DNA from: Sedimentibacter acidaminivorans
GTDB taxonomy: Bacteria; Bacillota; Clostridia; Tissierellales; Sedimentibacteraceae
Assembly: GCF_017873955.1 (NCBI RefSeq)
Contig: NZ_JAGGKS010000003.1
Coordinates: 1 to 64,000, forward strand
DNA: 64,000 nt
Direction of reading: 5' to 3'
Shown here: positions 45,901-52,589 of the stretch, in pieces
How positions within the stretch are numbered: position 1 is the first letter of the stretch
Layout of the letters: the number at the start of each line of letters is the position of its first letter
Translations under genes and position numbers: made by a program
The notes under the pieces: model-generated
What the model saw: only the letters and a program-made list of their open reading frames with translations
Told to the model about the DNA's origin: nothing
Databases searched by the model: none

Positions 45901-46138
45901 ACAATAAATCTTTATTGTCATCGGAATTTTTATTTGGTACACCGCTTAAAGTTTCAGCAATAAAGCGACCTGTTTGTTTATCCGCAGTTACTCTTATAAC
46001 ATTATTATTAATTTGAACAACAGGCTCTGCCCAGTTTTCATTTAGAGTTTGGGCATAAGTAATTGACGGTGCTCCTAAAGAGATAACCATAGAGATGCAC
46101 AACATAAAAGAAATTATTTTTTTAAATAACTTGTTCAT
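39908..46138 (-). CDS. Giant SLH-anchored surface protein (2,076 aa)
   Basis: A secreted protein with a signal peptide (cleavage after TYA, about residue 29), a long N-terminal beta-rich region (about 40-440), an IPT/TIG-like Ig domain (near 456, HDQLRTVSINGSGFNVFG), a large central region, a fibronectin-III-like module (near 1320, PTRLEIKDLGNNLISISWD), a bacterial Ig-like module (near 1560, NPKEGAVSENGKLTVSG), and three C-terminal SLH modules (about 1890-2076, with ITRAEFIKLLV, ITREEMAAMIGRSL and ATRTESAVMIYKYL). It should be bound to wall polysaccharide. AAGGAGAG before the ATG at 46138 sets the start. It lies just downstream of a second giant gene and is probably co-transcribed. Confidence 0.85.
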   Translation of the reverse strand: MNKLFKKIISFMLCISMVISLGAPSITYAQTLNENWAEPVVQINNNVIRVTADKQTGRFIAETLSGVPNKNSDDNKDLLYGNRFLGPETSYTSVRIDGENYIFGNSYGFLGLEGHYTTAPYIDYETNSIVSEWAINDIVVKQNLTLMNNPKLPSIGNVYVSYEIINKGSVPKNVGIRMLLDTKIGLVDSPALTIPGHGFIYKESEFTGDEIPTVWYAYDKYVTPQIIAMGMVSGEGLSKPDKLQFAAWGDVSQTKYNYSINPDKAIIQVTVNGVLYDGPNGTYPDNSTVDYAAKDSCAVMYWEPTELISGETKTIDTAYGIGDASASDDMPSYRISLQGTDKLNMKQDKSGYTTDFVNAEFNIDNNFDTSTNLVNAQVELELPDDLELVEGDKKTVISILAKGKYYRSIWKIKPKVQENYTVSAYSILFRAEGKVTQRITKILIMEGSTGTLPEMTFLDYAPKTPLYIHDQLRTVSINGSGFNVFGNAIGQVMEAKLIKGSQTYTIDSSSFIKSSDTVFSVTLPDGIPLGNYDLMVSVAEATGNKNDTKTFKNAVNISDNIEYSHNLVKTVEFPIIMKEDGNNTPEETITIHGLFIDNKNGTYTSLGATSKDPVIINRTLCYSGGTLSINTNPLEASLISNNGMLWCEIIDQNKRSVTQTIIAKSGFKFEASGTMGDEDTKVRMVYDLESSGTNSTTDVSYKNMPITIHKVIITQTGIDINGSMGILNPLTYMTNSVPPNEDVDKLIGELGGFGYFQAEMGNVSLDQDGMNIDGRFAFVMPFALSLISGTDAVLEIKTKEEHIVVEIGVSIGNMLPVSAGSVARVGFRRGRIDELYISESFPEAIPLAPPIPFGLAGVSGGLNNLSFKGAFPATIVLGLSLSDTTGLDFQSYNLLSVEGEAEVSAFHYQSNASASVYMMDLAEVNQRYVWWTMDPNIEKRGIKIDGTILYYVFQGKIYVSYFEGEGFLGKGNLNVIVPDIVPVIGGLVVAGVGVEISEYSIAGSVEVLDIDVGIRYYFYTDKVEFLELKEELEKSSNGMALEYCDGFIAEYGYNFIPIQSTQYADENSKYITELNLTNNSNTMLVMRMDEVQFNNLSEDSIKIIKPESGGILNVKYIDNKELLNSDGTIKEQTVQANEIIAVKQIIDKSSVNLPNEYMVSIPMPSPENGQWTIITDGSMEVLPYSSMKNPEINSLSSSYNEDGTITANWVLNGEPDKFRLYIINEDNVTDEALNNPAKLWGTGNLLYGQNTSTKDYTNPETGGIMQIEDSITYIAPTKDGEEGTFTSEKLNLPTGNYYVYAKADKENTVSAYRTSKIEINNPATPDSPTRLEIKDLGNNLISISWDADYNMSQYFIYKKSSADEKYDIGSPYAVYKVDKLKQNLNRFEIIIEGDELDTENNKSKTYYFDVRAVGTKIPVLLSSLNYVNSYSNETIGQPSSGSVNLGVPEEIIVYTEIKSQNDKIFRQPYVEKDNDGIEQLYYRYITKSEKATISFDSENPVKYKITQNGGELTSSDTGFVTSFNENITLKDGINYFIITYENQRGDTIVEDYIVELDNKSPSLIITNPKEGAVSENGKLTVSGVTEPFALVSINNVNYNSDLDGNFTAEIDFGTSFLAVLTIEVRDIAGNLTIKEVSVLNDLAKINDITLVPEYKITTTGMKQNLSTYVSENDILGEQLPNTLVKYNITKGSDIASVDSKGVLTSIYTGTIIVKADFYVMDSVSLSDSMVIEISGDDKPNSLKYYPPVYSKEIMTWLSGGSMSTMGGIIKTSDGVILNIPNGALPYYQDNIDIYGYNDIQSFIEQMNLPIGVSTASQPYYISLLTDFTKAAQLTLPINNVNNSGQAYIYYYDEEIGALIYKGGKMSSDKSAVTANITKPGTYIALYYSNQNIFADIASDYWEYDYIYGLNYLNIINGYNANGQITFKPNAKITRAEFIKLLVSTYDISLSDSDGIELKFADNDKIPEWAVPYIKAAVMKGIVNGKNIDNKNYFASSDNITREEMAAMIGRSLNSNQKSGRVFNDQGDISSWSMEEIMKLIELGIISGYEDNTFKPKNNATRTESAVMIYKYLKQFK

Positions 46139-46167
46139 ATTTCCACTCTCCTTTCTTGTATAGTAAA

Positions 46168-46199
46168 CAGTTGCGGCACAACAATCTGTGCCGCAACTG
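46168..46199 (-). terminator. 13-bp GC-rich hairpin between the two giant genes
   Basis: CAGTTGCGGCACA and TGTGCCGCAACTG form a perfect 13-bp stem with a 6-nt loop, in the 68-bp gap between the giant genes. On the minus strand only TTTACT follows, so it is more likely a partial terminator or mRNA-stabilising hairpin that sets the ratio of the two proteins. Confidence 0.7.
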
Positions 46200-46206
46200 C
46201 ACAATG

Positions 46207-49200
46207 TTATTTCATGAAATTTAGTTTAATTATGCGTGTGTTTCTTTCTTGATCTTGCACAAACAATGTGTATATGCCTTGTTCTGCTGTAAATGTTCCG
46301 GCCTTTGACAAAAAATTTCCATTTCTTTTGAAATATGCATTGTCATAACTGTCACTTTCGCCTTTTTTAAACTTTGCGGTATAACTGCCTTCGATTCCAA
46401 CAAATTCAATATGTGTAATGCCAGAAACTGACAATTCCACATTAGTTGTAACAAGACTTGTTAAGTCAATTACATTGTTTTCTACAATTGCTACAGCTGA
46501 ATCTATGTCTAGAACATGAACTCTTCTAGTTTTTATGCTTGTATTTCCTGCACTGTCAGTCACCGTGTAGGTTACATTATAAAAATTAGTATTTGTTGCT
46601 ACCGATGTATTTACATTGTTAACGGTTGATATACCATTAGTAATGTCAAAATCTCTATTGTCATATGCTGTTGCCCCTTTGTCATAATAAACGTCTCCCA
46701 ATTTAATATATACATCTTCTTTGCCTGTAATATTAATTTCCGGAAATATTGTATCAATATTAGTAATTGGAACTATAATAGTACCTGTATTGCCATACTT
46801 GTTGCTTACTTCTATATTGTATTTGCCGTTAGCATTTACTATCAAAGAGCCAACTAAATCTTTTCCTGAAGCTGTCAAATTAATTTGAGCAGTTCCATAT
46901 CTAAGTTTTGCACTTTCATCTACTCCATTAACAATAGTAAAATTAATTTCAACGGGTTTGTTTGTAACAATATTAGAATATTCAACAGTTACTTTAGGAA
47001 CATTTTTATCTATCCAAGTAACATTTGCTTTTAAAGTTCCTTCTTCGCCTTCACCATCTACAACATTTATTTGACTGTAGCTAAAATCCTTGTAACCATT
47101 TGATTTAAACACATAAGTTGGCGATGCATCTCTTTCTATTTCTGATATTGTTCCATTTACATCAATAACATCAACTTTTTCAAATCTCTTAATTGCCCTG
47201 TTCGACAACATAGAAACTATAACATCTCTATTTGTATAATTTGTGGTGCTGTAATTTAGTTGAGTTAACAATTCAGTTTTATTAATTTCATCAATTATTA
47301 GGCTGTAATTCATAACATTTCCCAAAGTATCTGTAAATGTTAAATTTTGAATCGAAATTGGTTCTAGTCCCTCTGAAATTTCAGGTTTATAAGCCATAAC
47401 ATATTTGTATGCATAACTCGTGTTTGATTCTAAAATATCTTCAGCCTTAAAGTTTAAAGAGCCACTCAACTTAACAGGTCTTGACATTAAATTATCATGA
47501 TGGAATGTTATTTCAACTATAATATTTTGTTTAGTTTGATAACCTTCTGGAATTTTAATGCCTTTTTCTCCCATGTCCGTATCAATTATTCCATCATCAT
47601 TAAAGTCATACCACACATATTTTGCAATGGTTGGTTCAGGACATTTCTTGTTAATCCAATCGACTGATGATACATATTCATTTATATTTCCAAAAGCATC
47701 CTTAGCAATAAAACTGTATTTGCCATTTTTATTAAATAAATAATTATTTGAATTATTATTGTTTAATACAATCAACATTGTATTTAAATTTGCATCAACA
47801 TCATCTTTTGTGAGAGAAGGTCCTTCTTTGTTATATGTTATTGCTGTTGATGAGGTAGAAGTTGCAATAGTTGGTGTATAAACTTCATCAATAAAATCAA
47901 TTTTTAATATATAATCAATACTTTGGTCATTTGCAAATGTTACATTAAATACATATGTTCCGTTCATATTAATTGTTGCTGATGCAGATACATTATTATT
48001 TGCATCTTGAACTACAGAATCAATAACATGATATTTATCGTTTATTACTGCTCCAGGAGGCATTGTTATTGTAGTTTTTAAAGGACTTGCTACTTTACCA
48101 ACTGTTGGCTTAATAGGATTAAATGATGTATTTATATCTTCTGCGACATACTCTATATCATTAACGGTGATTTTATCAGCAAAGAAATTGTTGTTGTAAT
48201 TATATACCAACAAATAATCTCCATTGTCATAAATTTCCGTTTTACCTGAATTATCAAAAATGTGTGGTTTTCCATTTTCTTTATATAAAGTATATTTAGA
48301 ATAGTCATCAATGTTATTTAATGTAATTATTCTGTTGGTTCTTGAATAGTTCATATCAGAAATTGTGTTGCCTTTGAAGTAAGAAGTTATCATACCCGAA
48401 TCTGCACCATTTACATTAACAGTGCATTTAATTGCTCCAGAACTTGTAACAAGGCTTGGTATCAATCCTGCTATTTCATGGTCTGATAATTTAAACATTT
48501 TATCTAACTTTATCGCAGTTGAAGAAGTTGTGGTGTTAAACATATCATAAACTTCTACAGTTGCTATTTTATTTATATCTTCTGGTTTTGTAGTAATTTT
48601 AATTGGAACATAACTCTTAATTCCATTTTCAAGACCGTAATAACCGTCATTTGTTTCACCAATATTTACTACAGTATCATTTACAACTTCAAGAGTATCA
48701 ACACTGGTTAAATTTATTTTTTCTGATCTGTATATATTATCCCATGCTTTTACGAGAAGATATATGTTGTGATTAAATATGCTTTTCTTTTGGTTTGAAA
48801 ATATATCTGTACCAGTAGTGCCAATATTTGCTGTAGACCAATTTTCTGGCAAGTCAATAATATTTTCTGTCCACCTGTAAGATATATCAATATTGTTTTG
48901 ATTTATAACAACTTTTGTTCCGGTTTTATCTGTAATTTTATTGATTTCTACAGAATACTTCAAAAGAGTTTGAACTATATTAAAAGGTACAATTGACTTA
49001 AATACTATTGTATTATTTGAGGAATTGTATATTTCAATTTTTTCTAGTTCATAAATTCCACTTACCCCATTTGTATCAATTAACTCAGGATATGGAATAT
49101 TTAACGCTTCAACATTGGTGTTTTCACCATTTTCATTAATGAAACTAATATCATATTCCTTAACAACAGTATTCTCTGCATTCGATTGTTCTTTCCATGA

Positions 49201-52200
49201 AACTTTCATCTTGTCAGCCTTAGTTAATTCTTCAATGTTATATAACTTATCGTCAATAGCTACAAATAGGCTTTTATTGTTATAAACCTTGTCAGTTGCC
49301 GTAATACAAAATCTTTTTTCATTTATTTCTTCATTTAATACATTATATGGCCCGAAGAATTTTTCTGCATACTTACCATTTGAATTTATTGCATAAACTG
49401 CAAGGTAATATGTTTTTAATAAATCATTTCCTGTAACTAAATCTTTATTCATTGAAGCGGAAAAATCAATTTCATTTGAAGTAATATCGACATTTGTACC
49501 GCTAATTGCACCTTTAGTTGTAATTAAGGATGTGTTAAGGCTTTCCATCCAGCCATATTTAACTTTTTTAAGAGATACTATTGGTTCTTCAATATGAACA
49601 GATATACCATCACTGTTGTATTGTGTAACAGTTTTATATGTATTAACTGTTCCATTAGAAAGGGTTACACTAGGAGGTATATTTGATTTTTTTATAACGG
49701 CTATATTGTTATTAAATACTTCAACATTATTTCTAGTAACATATTTCATGTGTATTCTTTTCTCTCCCGAATGAGCAACAAACGAGTCTCCAGCTCTTTC
49801 CATATTAGTCAAGGATGCCCTAAAATCAGCTTTTAATAATCTTGGATCACTTGTAGCTTCAAATTCCGTTCGTATGAAGACTTTATCACCAAAATTGCTA
49901 TCCCATAAATCCTTGTTTAACACGCTCATTTCTGAAACTGCATAAATACTTCCATTTTCAGCTAGTATATTTTCTTGAAATTCTACTATATTTTTATTAG
50001 ATAACTCAAGAAGTACATCTTTTAGTTCTGCTGAATTTTTATTGTAGGTAACAGTAAAGTCAAGATTTTGAGTTGATTGATTATATAAAATGTTGCTTAT
50101 TCCTATAAGGGGACTTTCTATTTTTACATTAATTTTCTTAACTGTTACATCTCCAGATTTAGAATACAGTGATACAGTGACAGTGTAATTACCAGTTGTA
50201 TTTTTAATTGCTGATATAGGAATATCATATTGGTTATCATTAATTTTTGTAATAGAGTATAGACTTTCAAGTATAGTGTTTGAACCAGTAGGGCTGATAA
50301 AATATTCTATTTTATCAAAATTAGCTTGATTTACAGTTACATTAAATCCTATGTCTTTTATGTGATTGCTTATAGTCCCGTAGTGGGATTCAACTGTTTC
50401 ATTTGAATTTTGATTTGAACATTCACAACCTCTATTTATAAATTCTCCATCAACTGGGCTGCTTTTAATCAAATTTAGTAGTGTTCCTTCATCTTTTTCT
50501 ATATCATTTTGGTCACTGCTTTTTGATACAAAGATACCAGTTCTAAATACTGGGTATATAGAAATATCATCACCTATGCTTGGAATAACATACAAATATC
50601 CATTTTTAAATTGAGGTTTCAAATATTCTGTAAAACCATCAGAATAATAACTAACAGGTATTTTTAATTTTTCAGTTTCATTGCTGCTTGGCTTGAACAA
50701 AACACTTTGCCATGTTTTAACATCTCCTGTTGGTATGGAAGAATTACTGTTTACCCATTTGTAATATATTTTAGCACCATTAAGCCGGTTTGCAGGAACT
50801 ATTGATTCATCTGTTTTTAATGTCATCGTTGTAAGAGCATGTAGCTGTGCACCATCTACAACATTTGTAGGCAAAATATCAAACTTTGCTCCGCTGTTTT
50901 GCAAAGATAGTTTAACAGGGTCATTATTTGATATAAAGAACATCTTATACCGATAAAAAGCAGTTTTGTTTTTAGCTAAATCTAAGCTTTCAGCATATAA
51001 ATTGTAAAGTCCAGTCTTTTCTGGTTCTGCTATTTCAAATAGTTGTTCTTTTTTTGCTGTTGAAATTTTTTGATTTTCCAAATCGTCTAAATTCCAAACT
51101 GAAAATGTATTTGAAATACCTTCATGTGTTAAATTATAACTAACGCTTGATAGACCATATTGATCTCCAAATCTTGTTGCATTGGAAGATGGATGAGAAG
51201 TATAGGGAGCTCTTAAGTCGATAATTTTATTTATTTGTGCTACTTCTGTAATTGATTGAGAAATTTGATTGCCAAATGTATCTATTGCATTTAAATTAGA
51301 TAACTTAACTTTATCCCAATGATGACCTTTAACTTGAGATAGATCAATTCTAAATTTGTATGTTACATTTCCATTGGTATAATCTATATTATTTTCTCCT
51401 ACATAAATTAAGTTTGCTGATCTTTCAATACTTTCTGGATAAAATCCATCAATTGCTCTAACCAAAGAAACTCTGTTTCCAGTTCCAAATGTACAATTTT
51501 CACTCATTGTAACATAAAGCAATGGTTCATTTTTGTCTGCATTTTGCTGGATGTATTCATTTTGGGATGCTATACTAATTACATATGGGGCAGTTTTATC
51601 AGTTATTTTTGCATACAAGGAACGTACATCAAAATTTAAACCTTTATTTAATACTCCACCAAATCTTTCGCCATAACCTCCGAATAATACATATTTTGCA
51701 TCCTTTCTTATATTTGCTGTAGCCGTCATGCTGTTCCAATTATTGTTAGAGTCAAGGGGTGCGCTGAAATTATCATTTAGCCAGCTACCATTGCTGCTAT
51801 ATGGAGTTATAAAAGCCTTGCCTATATCTCCATCATAGTCATAATTTCTAAATGTCACAGTGCTTTCTGCAGATAGCTGACCCTTTATTGCTGCTCCAAT
51901 CATTTTGGATTCTTCCAAGTTTAAGCAAAATGCAAAAGAACCAGTACCTCTTTCGCCTGGACTTATGAAATTATATGTGCCATCACTTTTTCTCGTCCAA
52001 GTTGAAATATCCGTAAAATAAATGTCATCATAAAGAGGTCCTTTAGTTTTTTCAGGAATAGGAGTATTAGTATTGTTAAAATCATATAATATATCTTTAT
52101 ATTGATATCCGTCGTTCAATTTTGGACATATCATATTTGTTACTCCTACACTGGCATATGCATTATTAAGAGGAATCATTAATAGGACCATCATTATTGC

Positions 52201-52230
52201 AAGACATATTGCAATTGTTTTTTTAAACAT
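46207..52230 (-). CDS. Giant secreted protein with Ig-like repeats (2,007 aa)
   Basis: A secreted protein with a signal peptide (cleavage after AYA, about residue 26). The N-terminal 200 residues look like a lectin/jellyroll-type module (FNNTNTPIPEKTKG, YVLFGGYGERFGG). The rest is a long series of beta-rich, probably Ig-like segments, one introduced by DKTAPYVISIAS. The C-terminus has a DUF5011-type domain (near 1830, DVYYDKGATAYDNRDFDITNG to VTYTVTDSAGNTS). There are no SLH modules and no LPxTG motif, so it may be held at the surface through its SLH-bearing neighbour; that is inference. GGAGGG sets the start. Confidence 0.8.
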   Translation of the reverse strand: MFKKTIAICLAIMMVLLMIPLNNAYASVGVTNMICPKLNDGYQYKDILYDFNNTNTPIPEKTKGPLYDDIYFTDISTWTRKSDGTYNFISPGERGTGSFAFCLNLEESKMIGAAIKGQLSAESTVTFRNYDYDGDIGKAFITPYSSNGSWLNDNFSAPLDSNNNWNSMTATANIRKDAKYVLFGGYGERFGGVLNKGLNFDVRSLYAKITDKTAPYVISIASQNEYIQQNADKNEPLLYVTMSENCTFGTGNRVSLVRAIDGFYPESIERSANLIYVGENNIDYTNGNVTYKFRIDLSQVKGHHWDKVKLSNLNAIDTFGNQISQSITEVAQINKIIDLRAPYTSHPSSNATRFGDQYGLSSVSYNLTHEGISNTFSVWNLDDLENQKISTAKKEQLFEIAEPEKTGLYNLYAESLDLAKNKTAFYRYKMFFISNNDPVKLSLQNSGAKFDILPTNVVDGAQLHALTTMTLKTDESIVPANRLNGAKIYYKWVNSNSSIPTGDVKTWQSVLFKPSSNETEKLKIPVSYYSDGFTEYLKPQFKNGYLYVIPSIGDDISIYPVFRTGIFVSKSSDQNDIEKDEGTLLNLIKSSPVDGEFINRGCECSNQNSNETVESHYGTISNHIKDIGFNVTVNQANFDKIEYFISPTGSNTILESLYSITKINDNQYDIPISAIKNTTGNYTVTVSLYSKSGDVTVKKINVKIESPLIGISNILYNQSTQNLDFTVTYNKNSAELKDVLLELSNKNIVEFQENILAENGSIYAVSEMSVLNKDLWDSNFGDKVFIRTEFEATSDPRLLKADFRASLTNMERAGDSFVAHSGEKRIHMKYVTRNNVEVFNNNIAVIKKSNIPPSVTLSNGTVNTYKTVTQYNSDGISVHIEEPIVSLKKVKYGWMESLNTSLITTKGAISGTNVDITSNEIDFSASMNKDLVTGNDLLKTYYLAVYAINSNGKYAEKFFGPYNVLNEEINEKRFCITATDKVYNNKSLFVAIDDKLYNIEELTKADKMKVSWKEQSNAENTVVKEYDISFINENGENTNVEALNIPYPELIDTNGVSGIYELEKIEIYNSSNNTIVFKSIVPFNIVQTLLKYSVEINKITDKTGTKVVINQNNIDISYRWTENIIDLPENWSTANIGTTGTDIFSNQKKSIFNHNIYLLVKAWDNIYRSEKINLTSVDTLEVVNDTVVNIGETNDGYYGLENGIKSYVPIKITTKPEDINKIATVEVYDMFNTTTSSTAIKLDKMFKLSDHEIAGLIPSLVTSSGAIKCTVNVNGADSGMITSYFKGNTISDMNYSRTNRIITLNNIDDYSKYTLYKENGKPHIFDNSGKTEIYDNGDYLLVYNYNNNFFADKITVNDIEYVAEDINTSFNPIKPTVGKVASPLKTTITMPPGAVINDKYHVIDSVVQDANNNVSASATINMNGTYVFNVTFANDQSIDYILKIDFIDEVYTPTIATSTSSTAITYNKEGPSLTKDDVDANLNTMLIVLNNNNSNNYLFNKNGKYSFIAKDAFGNINEYVSSVDWINKKCPEPTIAKYVWYDFNDDGIIDTDMGEKGIKIPEGYQTKQNIIVEITFHHDNLMSRPVKLSGSLNFKAEDILESNTSYAYKYVMAYKPEISEGLEPISIQNLTFTDTLGNVMNYSLIIDEINKTELLTQLNYSTTNYTNRDVIVSMLSNRAIKRFEKVDVIDVNGTISEIERDASPTYVFKSNGYKDFSYSQINVVDGEGEEGTLKANVTWIDKNVPKVTVEYSNIVTNKPVEINFTIVNGVDESAKLRYGTAQINLTASGKDLVGSLIVNANGKYNIEVSNKYGNTGTIIVPITNIDTIFPEINITGKEDVYIKLGDVYYDKGATAYDNRDFDITNGISTVNNVNTSVATNTNFYNVTYTVTDSAGNTSIKTRRVHVLDIDSAVAIVENNVIDLTSLVTTNVELSVSGITHIEFVGIEGSYTAKFKKGESDSYDNAYFKRNGNFLSKAGTFTAEQGIYTLFVQDQERNTRIIKLNFMK

Positions 52231-52260
52231 TTTTTCCCTCCTTTCTTTTATTTGAAATCT

Positions 52261-52509
52261 TCAAAAATTGCGAACTATTTCTTCAATGTTAAGGTTCACC
52301 TGAAAAGTTCCCATGTTCCATTCTAGGTGAGTGGGAAATAATTCCACACGCTTCCATACATTTAAGTCACGAAGTGGGCTGAAACGAAACTGTTTTAATA
52401 GATGTATCATGGGGAATCTTATTTCATAATAATTATCAAAAACTATACTTAAAGTGTAATCATTATTTGGTGTTACGCTGTTAAAATAAAGTATAAAAAT
52501 CACCTCCAC
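52261..52509 (-). CDS. DUF2442-family small protein, start unclear
   Basis: An open frame of about 80 codons whose sequence (VTPNNDYTLSIVFDNYYEIRF, FSPLRDLNVWKRVEL, LEWNMGTFQVNLNIEEI) follows the DUF2442 pattern of beta strands ending in a Trp-containing turn. The family is usually paired with a DUF4160 gene and is sometimes linked to toxin-antitoxin-like modules; no DUF4160 partner is visible. GGAGGTG lies inside the frame, and no ATG follows at the right distance, so the gene either starts at an upstream GTG (52509 or 52503) or has lost its start. It lies 30 bp before the giant-protein gene. Confidence 0.5.
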   Translation of the reverse strand: MEVIFILYFNSVTPNNDYTLSIVFDNYYEIRFPMIHLLKQFRFSPLRDLNVWKRVELFPTHLEWNMGTFQVNLNIEEIVRNF

Positions 52510-52511
52510 AT

Positions 52512-52556
52512 AAAAAATATTCCCCTATATTTTACATTATAAGGGAATATTTTTTA
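52512..52556. terminator. Bidirectional-looking terminator after the MalT-like gene
   Basis: AAAAAATATTCCC and GGGAATATTTTTT form a 13-bp stem around an 18-nt loop, between the regulator gene and the DUF2442/giant genes on the minus strand. Confidence 0.8.
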
Positions 52557-52566
52557 TTTAGTATCC

Positions 52567-52582
52567 ATCAAAAAGACGTATT
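52567..52582. repeat. 16-bp exact repeat, copy 1
   Basis: ATCAAAAAGACGTATT occurs here, just past the end of the MalT-like gene, and again at 56523-56538, just upstream of ynbB. The two copies bracket the regulator and ynbB genes. Confidence 0.65.
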
Positions 52583-52589
52583 TATATAA

